From an uncultured Chitinophagaceae bacterium (GTDB taxonomy: Bacteria; Bacteroidota; Bacteroidia; Chitinophagales; Chitinophagaceae): a DNA stretch of 44,607 bases. The DNA lies in NCBI GenBank assembly GCA_937981995.1, contig CALJNC010000010.1, positions 1-44,607 on the forward strand, written 5' to 3'. The position numbers were made by a program, and so were the translations under genes. Below the pieces are notes generated by a model that saw only the letters and a list, made by a program, of their open reading frames with translations, searched no databases and was not told the DNA's origin. Position 1 is the stretch's first letter; each line of letters begins with the position of its first letter. Below are positions 1-8,907 of the stretch, in pieces.

Positions 1-405
1 GGTATTGATAATGTAACTGCATTCTTTTATCGTCATAGCGATGAGGAACGTATGCATATGCTTAAACTTATAAAGTTTATTAATGAGCGAGGTGGCTTTG
101 CTTCCGTACCTGCACTTGAGCAACCGGCGCAAACCTACCCATCAATAACCCATGCCTTTAAGGCTTTACTACAGCATGAAATTCATGTATCAGAAAGTAT
201 AAACAAATTGGTACACCTCGCTTTGCAAGAGCAAGATTATACAACGCATAACTTTTTGCAGTGGTATGTAGCTGAGCAAGTAGAAGAAGAGGCCCTAGCC
301 AGAACCATGCTTGATAAATTAGAACTTATTGGTGACGAAAAGTCTGGCTTATATCTTTTTGATAAGGATATTCTTACGGTGAGCGTGGAAGGTGAAGCCT
401 TATAA
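1..405 (+). CDS. Ferritin (5' truncated by window edge)
   Basis: Non-heme ferritin, which stores iron as ferric oxide inside a 24-subunit cytoplasmic shell. Only the last 134 residues are present: the reading frame is open from base 1, and about 35-40 N-terminal residues of a usual ~170-residue bacterial ferritin lie outside the window. Visible family features are the stretch around FYRHSDEERMHM with ferroxidase-type Glu/His residues, the QEQDY segment, and WYVAEQVEEE near the end of helix 4, followed by the short C-terminal helix. An internal ATG at base 52 is not the start, because ferritin-like sequence continues upstream of it. The gene is followed by a strong hairpin terminator shared with the convergent leucine dehydrogenase gene. 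Confidence 0.9.
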   Translation, partial: GIDNVTAFFYRHSDEERMHMLKLIKFINERGGFASVPALEQPAQTYPSITHAFKALLQHEIHVSESINKLVHLALQEQDYTTHNFLQWYVAEQVEEEALARTMLDKLELIGDEKSGLYLFDKDILTVSVEGEAL

Positions 406-426
406 AATTATTTAAATTATAAAACT

Positions 427-464
427 AAAAAAGTCAACACGCGCAGGCGTGTTGACTTTTTTTT
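427..464. terminator. Bidirectional intrinsic terminator
   Basis: A perfect 10-bp stem (GTCAACACGC at 433-442, GCGTGTTGAC at 447-456) with a 4-nt loop is flanked by A6 on the left and T8 on the right. Each strand therefore has a stem followed by a T-run. It sits between two convergent genes and can serve both. Confidence 0.92.
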
Positions 465-485
465 ATTCTTTACTATCAGCTTGTA

Positions 486-1556
486 TTAAAGTACAGACTT
501 AATTTTTCCTACAGCAGCTATGCGCTCCTCAGCCATTTTAATTGCTGCCGCTTGATTGGTTAAATTTTCGGCATTGGCTTTATCAAAAATCAAATGCATA
601 CGATTGTAAATTTCTTCAACATCTGCCGTTACTTTATCTTCATTATACACTCCGTATGCCTCAGCCGCTACATTCATCAAGCCACCGGCATTGATTAAAA
701 AATCTGGTGCATATAGTATACCCTTTTCTCTTATAGCTTTACCATGTATATCCTCATCTTTTAGCTGATTGTTTGCCGCACCGGCAATTATCTCACATTT
801 CAGTTTAGGAATACTTTCATCATTAATGGTTGCACCTAATGCACAAGGTGCATATATATCATATTCAATATCAAAAATTTCATTGGGTGCAATCACTTTT
901 GCTCCATGATTATCTACCGTTTCTTTCAGCTTTTTTTCATCAATATCAGAGATTAAAACTTCTGCTCCCGCTTTGGTTAAATGCTCAACTAAATATTGAC
1001 CTACATGACCTACACCTTGCACCAATATTTTTTTACCGCTTAATTCATCGCTACCCCACTTAGTATTTGCGCAAGCTTTTATACCTACAAAGGTACCATA
1101 AGCTGTAAAAGGAGATGGATCGCCACTACCGCCCATATACTTTGGTATTCCGGTTACATGCTTTGTTTCCATATGGATGTATTCCATATCCTTGGTACTT
1201 GTGTTTACATCTTCGGCCGTTATATACTTGCCGCCTAATGAATTTACAAACTTGCCGTATCTGCGCCACAAGGCTTCGCTCTTAGTTGCAGGATCGCCAA
1301 TAATCACTGCCTTACCACCACCCAAGTTTAGTCCTGAAATAGCCGCCTTATACGTCATACCTCTTGATAAGCGAAGGGCATCTGTAATTCCATCGTTTTT
1401 GGTTGTATAATTCCACATACGCGTGCCTCCCAAGGCAGGGCCTAATGTTGTATCATGAATGGCTATAATAGCATTTAAACCCGTGTGTTTATCATGACAA
1501 AGCACCACTTGCTCATGCTCTAATTCTTCTATTTGACTAAAAATAGTTTGCTCCAT
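486..1556 (-). CDS. ldh: Leucine dehydrogenase (Glu/Leu/Phe/Val dehydrogenase family)
   Basis: NAD-dependent oxidative deamination of leucine and other branched-chain amino acids to 2-oxo acids, in the cytosol. The 356-residue length and motifs fit the family: LGPALGGTRMW near the N-terminus, the glycine-rich GGGKAVI segment with the substrate lysine, a second lysine in RGMTYKAAISG, GGSGDPSP, and the Rossmann fingerprint GVGHVGQYL around residues 180-190. I chose the ATG at 1556 (MEQTIFSQIEE). An in-frame TTG 24 nt upstream would add MCTNLGTI, which is less likely because it runs through a palindrome. The gene is monocistronic, converges on ferritin and shares its terminator. A near-consensus -7 box (TAATATTG) lies about 21 nt before the ATG. 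Confidence 0.9.
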   Translation of the reverse strand: MEQTIFSQIEELEHEQVVLCHDKHTGLNAIIAIHDTTLGPALGGTRMWNYTTKNDGITDALRLSRGMTYKAAISGLNLGGGKAVIIGDPATKSEALWRRYGKFVNSLGGKYITAEDVNTSTKDMEYIHMETKHVTGIPKYMGGSGDPSPFTAYGTFVGIKACANTKWGSDELSGKKILVQGVGHVGQYLVEHLTKAGAEVLISDIDEKKLKETVDNHGAKVIAPNEIFDIEYDIYAPCALGATINDESIPKLKCEIIAGAANNQLKDEDIHGKAIREKGILYAPDFLINAGGLMNVAAEAYGVYNEDKVTADVEEIYNRMHLIFDKANAENLTNQAAAIKMAEERIAAVGKIKSVL

Positions 1557-1560
1557 AATC

Positions 1561-1576
1561 GTACCTAAATTGGTAC
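1561..1576. promoter_or_regulatory. Palindrome just upstream of leucine dehydrogenase
   Basis: GTACC-TAAATT-GGTAC, a 5-bp perfect inverted repeat with a 6-nt spacer, lies 4 nt before the chosen ATG and downstream of the presumed -7 box. Its shape and position suit a dimeric repressor or a small leader hairpin. The role is inferred only. Confidence 0.35.
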
Positions 1577-1621
1577 ACAATATTAATCATTTTAGCTGAG
1601 TGAGGCTTCAGAATGAAAGAT

Positions 1622-3346
1622 TTAATCCTCTAAACCATCAAAATTTAGGCCTTTAAGTTGAGCACCCAATAAAGTTTCACCTTGTGGCTTCTTATCTCGG
1701 TTTCCTTTGTAGGAATTACTACCCCTAGCCTTATACTCTTTCCTTCTTTGCTCTTGCTCCTCCTTGCGCTTAGCCTCTCGTTCCTCACGTACTTTAATCA
1801 ATTCAGGATTACGCTCTTCGGCTCTTTTTTGCTCGTAGAACAATCGACCACGCTCCTTTTTATCAACGTCAATCTTAGCCTGTACATCATCAATTTTTGC
1901 TTGAACTTTTGCAAGATTCGCTTCGGCTTCTTTTAAGGTTTTAGTGTAACGTTCTTCAGTTTCAAAAGAGGTTGCACTTGGCGGAATATTTTCTAATTGC
2001 TTCTTTGCATCGTCTACTACACCTTGCTCAATGTCAAGCTCTCTTTTCAACTTATTAATAAAGCCTATATTTTTACCAATCTTACTATTAATCTCTTCAA
2101 ACAATTCACCCCTGTGCTCATTACGATGCGCATCTTTTCTTTCAAAGAAATGTTTCCTGGCATTTATAAAGATCTCCCACTGCTCATTAGCTTGTTTTCT
2201 TGGTGCAAATGCTACGGCCTTCCACTCCGTCATTAACTCCTGAAACTCCTTTGTTCCTTGATCAAAATCTCTTGTTTCTTTTAGTTCTTCTGCTCTTTGA
2301 GCAATGGCTATTTTTTTAGATAGATTGTCTTCTAATTCTAATTTGCGTTTTGCAAAATGATTTTTTCTATTGGTAAAAAAATGATTGCGCGCTTCATTAA
2401 AACGATTCCATACATCTTCACTTTTATCTTTACCTACACCACCAGTTTTCTTCCAGGCCTCCATAAGACCATTCATTTTATCAGCCGTTTTATTCCAATC
2501 GGTACTTTCCTTAAGCGCATCCGCTTGTGTAATCAAAGCTTCTTTCTCTCTTAAATTATTTTCTAAGCCTTCAATTAACTCATCATAAAACTTCTGTTTG
2601 CGTTCATAAAAATAGTCTTTAGCCGCATTGTAGCGTAACCAAAGCTCCTCGCTTTTATGCCTCGGCACAGGGCCTACCGCCTTCCAAAGTTCAAACAATT
2701 GCGCATACGTCTCGGTTGTCTTACGCCAATCTTCACTTTCCTTAATTCCCTCCGCACGCTCGCACAATTCTAACTTCTTTGATAGATTTACCATTAAGTC
2801 TTTCTCAAACTCAGCATGGTGCTTTGATTTTTCTATAAAGAAATCATTAATTAATTGTTCTAATTTTTTCTTCAGGCTTTCATCCTCAGGGTGTGGCACT
2901 TGTGGCAAATCGCCGAAAGCTTTTCTAAGCTCGGCTAATTGAGCTGTTGCATCTTTCCAACTTTCTGGTTCTTTAATTGCCTCCAACTTGTCACACAAGG
3001 CTACTTTGGATTTAATTACATCCTCTACTCTAATTTGGATTTTCTTTTCTATTTCGTCTATCTCTACAAATAAGGCATCATAATCTCCAATTGCCTTAGA
3101 CTTACCAAAATAATTTTTCTTCCGCGAAAGCTTACCTGCCAAGCGTGTAATTTCTTTCTCTTCTTCAAATGCAGTTTTAAATTCTTCCCACTCTTTTTTA
3201 ATGTCTTCAAATTTTAAAAGCAAAGCCTCTAGTACAGTTTCCTGTGTAGTTTCATCTACTCTTGCAATTTCTCGTTGCGAAAATCGTTTCGTTTTTTTTA
3301 GTAGTACTTTACCATCTTCTATGGTATAAAAATCTTGCGGTGTCAT
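1622..3346 (-). CDS. DUF349 repeat protein
   Basis: A 574-residue, highly charged protein made of tandem DUF349 modules. At least four or five copies are visible, each with the pattern W(K).. x G .. P/K ... E..W.RF..A...FF..R, for example ELWKAVGPVPRHKSEELW followed by YFYERKQKF, EAWKKTGGVGKDKSEDVW, and TEWKAVAFAPRKQANEQW. A C-terminal Lys/Arg/Glu-rich coiled coil (about residues 420-574) follows. There is no signal peptide or membrane segment, so it is probably cytoplasmic. DUF349 has no established function that I know of. The ATG start is clean, and a perfect -7 box (TATATTTG) lies 18 nt upstream. It is transcribed divergently from the polymerase III delta' gene. Confidence 0.88.
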   Translation of the reverse strand: MTPQDFYTIEDGKVLLKKTKRFSQREIARVDETTQETVLEALLLKFEDIKKEWEEFKTAFEEEKEITRLAGKLSRKKNYFGKSKAIGDYDALFVEIDEIEKKIQIRVEDVIKSKVALCDKLEAIKEPESWKDATAQLAELRKAFGDLPQVPHPEDESLKKKLEQLINDFFIEKSKHHAEFEKDLMVNLSKKLELCERAEGIKESEDWRKTTETYAQLFELWKAVGPVPRHKSEELWLRYNAAKDYFYERKQKFYDELIEGLENNLREKEALITQADALKESTDWNKTADKMNGLMEAWKKTGGVGKDKSEDVWNRFNEARNHFFTNRKNHFAKRKLELEDNLSKKIAIAQRAEELKETRDFDQGTKEFQELMTEWKAVAFAPRKQANEQWEIFINARKHFFERKDAHRNEHRGELFEEINSKIGKNIGFINKLKRELDIEQGVVDDAKKQLENIPPSATSFETEERYTKTLKEAEANLAKVQAKIDDVQAKIDVDKKERGRLFYEQKRAEERNPELIKVREEREAKRKEEQEQRRKEYKARGSNSYKGNRDKKPQGETLLGAQLKGLNFDGLED

Positions 3347-3364
3347 GTGAACTTAATAGGTTAA

Positions 3365-3372
3365 CAAATATA
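3365..3372 (-). promoter_or_regulatory. -7 box (TATATTTG) for the DUF349 gene
   Basis: Perfect match to the Bacteroidota -7 consensus TAnnTTTG on the minus strand, 18 nt before the ATG. No clear -33 TTG was found at 19-21 nt spacing. Confidence 0.6.
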
Positions 3373-3493
3373 AGAAAAAGCTAGCGGATTATTTTGAACG
3401 AAATAATCAAAGCGAGTCGAATGATTAGCTACAAATTTTACATAATATTGTAGTATCAACGATTCAATTGAACATACAACCACGGAGAATCCC

Positions 3494-4582
3494 TTGCTTA
3501 CTAAACTTAAAAGCTTAGCAGACAAAACTCAATTGCCTCATGCTATGTTGTTTACTAGTCCTGAGGGTGGTGGTGCTATGCCATTGGTATTAGATTTAGC
3601 AAAGTATATACTTTGTTCTAACAAAACAGAAGATGGAAACTATTGCAATGATTGCAACTCCTGTAACTCAGTTGATCGGTTAACCCACCCAGATTTATTT
3701 CTTACGTTTCCTGTTTTTAATAAAGACTCTAAGAAGAAATACACTTGTAATGATTTTATTATCCCGTATCGTGAGTTCATTAATAACAATCCCTATGCAC
3801 CAGCTACCGCTTGGATTCAAAGTTTAACGTCAGAAAATAAACAAGGAAATATTTCGGCCGAAGAATGCAAATCAATAAGCAGTAAAATGATGCTTAAATC
3901 TATACTGGGAGGAGCTAAAATTTTAATCGTTTGGTATGCTGAGTATTTAGGAAAAGATGGAAATCGGTTATTAAAATTAATTGAAGAACCACCTAAAAAT
4001 ACCTTCATTCTTTTTGTAGCAGAAAATACGAATAAAATATTAGGAACTATTTTGTCCCGCACGCAACACTATAAATTATTGCCAATTAGCAATCAGGAAA
4101 TTGAAAACAAACTCATTGCGCAAAACATTGATGCTGAAAAAGCAAATGAACTAGCCAAGCAAAGCGAGGGCAATGTTTATAAAGCGCTACAACTAGCTAA
4201 TCAAAAAGATCAAAACTACTTTAACCATTTACGCAATTGGCTAAATGCATTATATACTAATAATGGAGTATTGCTAAGCTCATGGCTCAAGGAAAGCAAT
4301 GCCATGGGCAAGGAAGAGCTTAAAAGTTTTTTCCATTACGCTGAGCATATTTTTGAGCAAAGCTTACGGGTAATGAATTTGCCAGAAGATTATTGGTCAA
4401 TAACACAAGTAGAAACCAGGCTTATAAAAGGTTTGATAAGCAAAGGCCTACAAGCAACTAATTGTGAAAATGCAAGTTCAAAATGTGCGCAAGCTGCCTA
4501 CCACTTAGAACGCAACGTTTATAAAAAAGTAATGTTGCATGCAATTAGTTTTGAAGTACAAGAAGCCCTATTAAGCAAATAA
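3494..4582 (+). CDS. holB: DNA polymerase III subunit delta'
   Basis: Clamp-loader delta' subunit of the replicative polymerase (362 aa). Features: LPHAMLF near the start, a degenerate P-loop (SPEGGGAMPL, without the GK[ST] of an active ATPase, as expected for delta'), a four-cysteine zinc module (C-x8-10-C-x2-C-x2-C, around residues 40-55), LLKLIEEPPKNTFILF, and LSRTQHY resembling the SRC/SRT motif. The start is a TTG at 3494 preceded by GGAG with a 6-nt gap. The frame is open back to 3446 but contains no ATG or GTG. Homologues often begin with an F-x-x-I-I-G-Q segment that is absent here. It ends 1 nt before the convergent DUF4292 gene ends. Confidence 0.85.
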   Translation: MLTKLKSLADKTQLPHAMLFTSPEGGGAMPLVLDLAKYILCSNKTEDGNYCNDCNSCNSVDRLTHPDLFLTFPVFNKDSKKKYTCNDFIIPYREFINNNPYAPATAWIQSLTSENKQGNISAEECKSISSKMMLKSILGGAKILIVWYAEYLGKDGNRLLKLIEEPPKNTFILFVAENTNKILGTILSRTQHYKLLPISNQEIENKLIAQNIDAEKANELAKQSEGNVYKALQLANQKDQNYFNHLRNWLNALYTNNGVLLSSWLKESNAMGKEELKSFFHYAEHIFEQSLRVMNLPEDYWSITQVETRLIKGLISKGLQATNCENASSKCAQAAYHLERNVYKKVMLHAISFEVQEALLSK

Positions 4583-4583
4583 T

Positions 4584-5576
4584 TTATTCATTAGGAACAA
4601 CTCGATCGGCCTCCTTATAAGTTGCCGGCACAGTATATGGCATTCTATATTCGTCATCAAAATCAACTTTTTGAATATTCATTTCTAAACTCAATTTACC
4701 TTTAGAATCTTCAATATTATATACTCGTTTAGTTGAAATAGATCTACCAATTTGTTTTTGATATTCTCCTAGCATACCCAAAATATTACTGGCATAGCTC
4801 CCTCTAAAAATTTGTAATTGTATTTGACGTAAAGTAGAATCACTTTTATTGTAAGTAAGTCTGTTTAAAAATTCATCATCACGCAAGCCAATATTATAGG
4901 TACCTCCAAAATCAGTGAATTCAAAAACCTCTCCGCTACTACCTATCGCATTCCCAATAATTATATCCTGCAAAGTCATAAAATCAAGATCAACATTAAT
5001 CAAATTCTTAATTTCCTTAAATGTATAATCGTAGTATACTTTATTAATTCGATTAATAGCCTGCACCCTTGTAGGAGTAAGCTTTGCGCGGGCAACTGAT
5101 AAGCCTAAGCCAGAAATATCTACCCAAATTACTTTGTTATATTCAATCCTAAATTGAGCACTGAACGACTGTTTTTTACCGCCCGAAGTAAACTTTAATT
5201 TGGTTTTAATCTTAGCAGTTTTAAACTTGATTTGATTTTCGCCAATAATCCCTTTAGCCAATTCTCTTTTTACTTTTAAAATACTTAGCTCTTCTATTCC
5301 TTTTCTGTCTTCAGCCAAGGAGGCGGAATCAAGACCTATCACAGCAGTATCCGTTGGAAACTTACTTTCAATTTTTTCGAGTTTTTTTAGCTTACGTTTT
5401 CCTTCTCCTTTGGCTACATCTAATTTATACTGCGCTTTCTTTCTTTTCTTTTCTAGCCGCACCAATTTTTTCTCCTGCTGCTCAATTTCTTTTTCTTCAG
5501 AAATAAAGAACGGTATCACCTTACAACTATTCATAGAAAGAAGGAGTAAAAAAAATAAGCCAAAAATCTTATTCAT
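4584..5576 (-). CDS. DUF4292 lipoprotein
   Basis: A 330-residue envelope protein with an N-terminal hydrophobic segment ending in a cysteine (MNKIFGLFFLLLLSMNSC), probably a lipoprotein although the lipobox is not canonical. A Lys/Glu-rich coiled coil spans about residues 20-60. The DUF4292 domain follows, with strands resembling LolA-type half-barrels (KTKLKFTSGGKKQSFSAQF, WVDISGLGLSVARA, LDFMTLQDIIIGN). The ATG at 5576 overlaps the end of the upstream TPR gene by 8 nt (ATGAATAA), suggesting translational coupling. A longer frame from 5621 runs into the TPR gene and was not used. DUF4292 after a TPR gene and a nucleotidyltransferase gene is a recurring Bacteroidota arrangement; its function is unknown to me. 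Confidence 0.85.
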   Translation of the reverse strand: MNKIFGLFFLLLLSMNSCKVIPFFISEEKEIEQQEKKLVRLEKKRKKAQYKLDVAKGEGKRKLKKLEKIESKFPTDTAVIGLDSASLAEDRKGIEELSILKVKRELAKGIIGENQIKFKTAKIKTKLKFTSGGKKQSFSAQFRIEYNKVIWVDISGLGLSVARAKLTPTRVQAINRINKVYYDYTFKEIKNLINVDLDFMTLQDIIIGNAIGSSGEVFEFTDFGGTYNIGLRDDEFLNRLTYNKSDSTLRQIQLQIFRGSYASNILGMLGEYQKQIGRSISTKRVYNIEDSKGKLSLEMNIQKVDFDDEYRMPYTVPATYKEADRVVPNE

Positions 5577-7314
5577 AGTATTTGCCTTCCTCGATTTTCT
5601 TGTCCAACATTTTAGAGCCACCGCCCCCTACTTTTTTAGCGCGTTGCCAATATTCTTTTGCCTTGGATTCATCATTTAATTTATAATAAATATCACCTAA
5701 ATGCTCGAGTACATCTGCATCACCATCGCCTTCGATTGCTTTTTCAATGTAGATTTTAGCTTTTTTGTAATCTCCTTGTTTAAATAAAATCCAACCATAG
5801 GTATCTAAAAACGTTTTGGTATCAGGCATCAACTTTAATGACTTTTCAGACATTTTTAGTGCATCTTCCAACCGTTCATTACGTATTGACAAATAATATG
5901 CATAATTGTTCAATGTACTTGCGTCCTCTTTTATTTTTATGGCCGCTTCAAATTTTTCGTCAGACTTTTTATAATCTTCTAAACTATGATAAGCGTCACC
6001 CATCATTGAAAAAATCTGCGCTTTCAAATCTCGCTCGGGCTCTAAGTCTATTGCACTTTGCAATGATTTTATACTAGCAGCATACTCTTTTTTTTGATAC
6101 TCAGCAGTTCCTTTAAAATAATGGGTAAATGCGTTGTTAGGAAAATAATCAAAAGATTCATCGGCAATGGCAATCACACTATCTAATTGATTAAGATTAG
6201 AATGACAAAGCATCATATTAAACCATACCGCGAACTTAGATTGATCGATTTTTAAATACTCCCTATATGCCGCAGCCGCAGGAGCATATTGCCTTGCGCT
6301 GTAAAGTACATCAGCGTACATTTTAGCCGACTTTCCATCTCCACCTCCTTCAGCTTTCATGGATTTTACTAATGGCAAAATATCGCTTTTAATGTAAGAC
6401 GTATCATTGTTTATTTCTATCAAAGGCAACAACATGCTCATTCTAATAGACTCATCAATCTTTGGGTTGGCTACTATCTTTTTTAATACATTTTGGAATC
6501 CAACCGTATCCTTATTTCTTAAGTAATAAGATGAAGAGCGCATAAGTAGCCTTGTATCATTAGGTGCATCGTCAATTAAGGCTTCATACATTTTTTTAGC
6601 TTCTTCTTTACGGCCCAACTTGTCATACAAACTTGCTAAGTTTTCTTTATACTCAGCATTGCGCGGTTCTGTTTCAACTAATTTTTTTACCGTTTCAATG
6701 GCCAAGTTATCTTTCTTCTGCTTTAGCAAAAGATCCACTTTTTGCATTGTAATCTCCGGTGACACTCCCCAATTTTGTTCAAGTAAGTCTAAGGTTTTGT
6801 AAGCTTTATCGTATTCATCTAAATCCGAATAAATCTTATACATTTTGTATCTATACGTATCTGCATTCTCCTTATACAATCCCGTTAATTGCTCATAGAT
6901 CCCAACAGCTTTTTTGGGTTTCTTGTTTAAGGAAAGTACATCCGCAAAATGCTCTAAATAGTATTTATTTTTCGGACTTAATTCTACTGAACGCGCAGCA
7001 TATTCCTCTGCATCTTTAAAGTTGAATGATCTAAACTCAAGCTTTGAAAGATTATAGTAAGCGGCTCCATTGGATTTGAATCGTTTTACAAACTCACGGT
7101 ATAGTGTGCGCGCTTGTTTCTTATTGCCTTTAATTCGTTCTGTTTCAGCTTTAAAAAAAGCATTGTATTCTGCTTTTTTACTTGAGCCGTTTGATTTGCC
7201 AGCTGTGCTTGTACTCTTCTTACTTGCTTGAGTAGCAGTTTTAGTACTACCGCAAGATTGCAGCATAAAAATACTTGCTACAATTAAAACAATATTTGTT
7301 ATTTTTTCTATCAT
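5569..7314 (-). CDS. Tetratricopeptide repeat lipoprotein
   Basis: A 581-residue protein with a lipoprotein signal (lipobox LQSC, Cys at about residue 21), a Ser/Lys/Thr-rich linker, then about ten TPR units to the C-terminus, for example AAYYNLSKLEFRSFNFKDAE, TRLLMRSSSYYLRNKD, NALTHYFKGTAEYQKKEYAA, and ADVLEHLGDIYYKLNDESKA. It is probably a scaffold or adaptor anchored to an envelope membrane. Its ATGA start/stop overlap with the upstream nucleotidyltransferase and 8-nt overlap with the DUF4292 gene place it firmly in one operon. The conserved clustering hints at an envelope assembly role, but no function is shown by the sequence. Confidence 0.87.
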   Translation of the reverse strand: MIEKITNIVLIVASIFMLQSCGSTKTATQASKKSTSTAGKSNGSSKKAEYNAFFKAETERIKGNKKQARTLYREFVKRFKSNGAAYYNLSKLEFRSFNFKDAEEYAARSVELSPKNKYYLEHFADVLSLNKKPKKAVGIYEQLTGLYKENADTYRYKMYKIYSDLDEYDKAYKTLDLLEQNWGVSPEITMQKVDLLLKQKKDNLAIETVKKLVETEPRNAEYKENLASLYDKLGRKEEAKKMYEALIDDAPNDTRLLMRSSSYYLRNKDTVGFQNVLKKIVANPKIDESIRMSMLLPLIEINNDTSYIKSDILPLVKSMKAEGGGDGKSAKMYADVLYSARQYAPAAAAYREYLKIDQSKFAVWFNMMLCHSNLNQLDSVIAIADESFDYFPNNAFTHYFKGTAEYQKKEYAASIKSLQSAIDLEPERDLKAQIFSMMGDAYHSLEDYKKSDEKFEAAIKIKEDASTLNNYAYYLSIRNERLEDALKMSEKSLKLMPDTKTFLDTYGWILFKQGDYKKAKIYIEKAIEGDGDADVLEHLGDIYYKLNDESKAKEYWQRAKKVGGGGSKMLDKKIEEGKYYE

Positions 7315-8318
7315 ACTCTGAATGAGAAATCTCCTAAACTGAGTTCCTCAGCCTTAGAGTTACAATTTACATTATTTCCCAACAAAGAATTCTCAATTAT
7401 ACAATTCTTAACTATTGATTCGTTTCCTACAATACTCTTTTTTACAATGGCATTATCAATTTGCGCACCCGCTTCTAAACTTGCATAAGGTCCTACTACC
7501 GAGTTTACGATGCTTACATTTTCTCCTATAAAACAAGGCTCAATAATCGTACTGTTTTCAATTTTTGCTGTGCTATGGTGTAATGTTTCTTGCTCTTTTT
7601 TAATTTCTAACATACGCTCCATAGTATGCAGCGTTGCATTTTTGTTACCACAATCAAGCCATTCTTCTACCTGTCCCGTATAAAATTTAAGCCCCTTTTG
7701 CTTCATATTTTCCATAGCATCGGTCAATTGATATTCACCTTTTGCCATAATATTATTGTCTATCAAATATTGAAGTTCTTTTTTAAGATTTTCGCCATCC
7801 TTAAAATAATACACACCAATAATTGCTAAGTCTGAAACAAATTTTTCTGGCTTCTCTACAAAATTTACGATTACACCGTCATCATCTAACTCTACTACAC
7901 CAAATGCACTAGGGTCTTCTACCTTTTGTGTCCAAATGATTGCATCTTTTTCTGTATCAATTGTAAACTCGGCTTTGAATAGCGTATCAGCAAAGGCTAA
8001 AAAAGTATTACCGGCCAAGCTATCCTCTGCTTTTAGAATAGCATCGGCTGTACCTAATGGTACATCTTGGTAATAAATTTTACCTTCTGCTCCAAAACTA
8101 CTTGCAACCGCTTTTAAATCGTCCTCTGCTTTTTGTCCAAAATCTCGGCGAATAATAAAGGCAATAACCTCAATCTTTTGATTTACTTTATTGGCAATAT
8201 CTTCTACAATTCGATGCACCATTGGTTTGCCTGCAATAGGTATTAATGGTTTTGGTGTTGTAAGCGTATGTGGTCTCATTCTACTACCACGACCCGCCAT
8301 TGGGATAATAATATTCAT
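7311..8318 (-). CDS. Sugar-phosphate nucleotidyltransferase (RfbA/GlmU-like)
   Basis: A 335-residue enzyme predicted to form an NDP-sugar from a sugar 1-phosphate and an NTP. It has the nucleotidyltransferase signature GRGSRMRP (residues 9-16) with TPKPLIPIAGKPM, the FADTLF metal-binding aspartate near residue 108, and EKP and GEYQLTDA motifs. The C-terminal third is rich in I/V-x-N-S-x-I/V hexapeptides (left-handed beta helix), as in GlmU-type or archaeal-type bifunctional enzymes. The substrate cannot be read from the sequence; it is often annotated as glucose-1-phosphate thymidylyltransferase. ATG start at 8318, 9 nt after dut and overlapping the TPR gene by ATGA. Confidence 0.87.
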   Translation of the reverse strand: MNIIIPMAGRGSRMRPHTLTTPKPLIPIAGKPMVHRIVEDIANKVNQKIEVIAFIIRRDFGQKAEDDLKAVASSFGAEGKIYYQDVPLGTADAILKAEDSLAGNTFLAFADTLFKAEFTIDTEKDAIIWTQKVEDPSAFGVVELDDDGVIVNFVEKPEKFVSDLAIIGVYYFKDGENLKKELQYLIDNNIMAKGEYQLTDAMENMKQKGLKFYTGQVEEWLDCGNKNATLHTMERMLEIKKEQETLHHSTAKIENSTIIEPCFIGENVSIVNSVVGPYASLEAGAQIDNAIVKKSIVGNESIVKNCIIENSLLGNNVNCNSKAEELSLGDFSFRV

Positions 8319-8327
8319 AATCTTTAT

Positions 8328-8762
8328 TTATTTAGTACCTGTGTGCCCGTAGCCGCCGGCACCGCGTTTTGTATCATTTAATTCAGCGCTTTCCTCCCAA
8401 GTAATTTTTTCATAGCGCGCCACAATCATTTGAGCTATTCGTTCTCCTGGTTCAATGGTTACATTTTCATTTGATAAGTTTACCAGTAGTACTTTAAGCT
8501 CACCGCGATAATCAGCATCTATTGTGCCAGGTGTATTTAATACAGTAATACCACGCTTTAAAGCCAAACCACTTCTTGGGCGAATTTGCGCTTCAGTACC
8601 AGAAGGCAGTTCAATGAACAAACCTGTAGGAATTAAATGACGTTCAAGACTTTTTAATTCAATAGGCTCATCAATAAATGCGCATAAATCTAAACCTGCC
8701 GAATCAGCAGTTTTATACTCAGGCAGGGCGAATGGACTTTGGTTAATAATCTTAACTTTCAC
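8328..8762 (-). CDS. dut: dUTP diphosphatase
   Basis: Hydrolyses dUTP to dUMP and diphosphate, keeping uracil out of DNA and supplying the dTMP precursor. At 144 residues it is a standard trimeric dUTPase with all five motifs: [32 protein letters not shown], and [10 protein letters not shown] at the flexible C-terminus. The start is GTG at 8762; there is no in-frame ATG upstream. A perfect -7 box (TACTTTTG) lies 17 nt before it, so dut is probably the first gene of the dut, nucleotidyltransferase, TPR, DUF4292 operon. Confidence 0.95.
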   Translation of the reverse strand: MKVKIINQSPFALPEYKTADSAGLDLCAFIDEPIELKSLERHLIPTGLFIELPSGTEAQIRPRSGLALKRGITVLNTPGTIDADYRGELKVLLVNLSNENVTIEPGERIAQMIVARYEKITWEESAELNDTKRGAGGYGHTGTK

Positions 8763-8779
8763 GATACAAAAAATCGATG

Positions 8780-8787
8780 CAAAAGTA
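8780..8787 (-). promoter_or_regulatory. -7 box (TACTTTTG) for the dut operon
   Basis: Perfect TAnnTTTG on the minus strand, 17 nt before the GTG of dut. No clear -33 element. The 145-bp gap 8763-8907 holds nothing else I can recognise. Confidence 0.55.
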
Positions 8788-8907
8788 ACGGATTGCGACC
8801 TTTTATCTATCGTATAAGTATAATATCTCCTCGTTTTGTGATAAGCCTAGCATTCATCAATATGGCATGCAAATAGCCATGAAACGCTGAACTATATAGC
8901 ACTTCAG

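Noticed and set aside
5577-5621. Longer frame for the DUF4292 gene
   Set aside because: It would put a charged stretch before the signal peptide and lies within the TPR gene; the ATGAATAA overlap is a better start.
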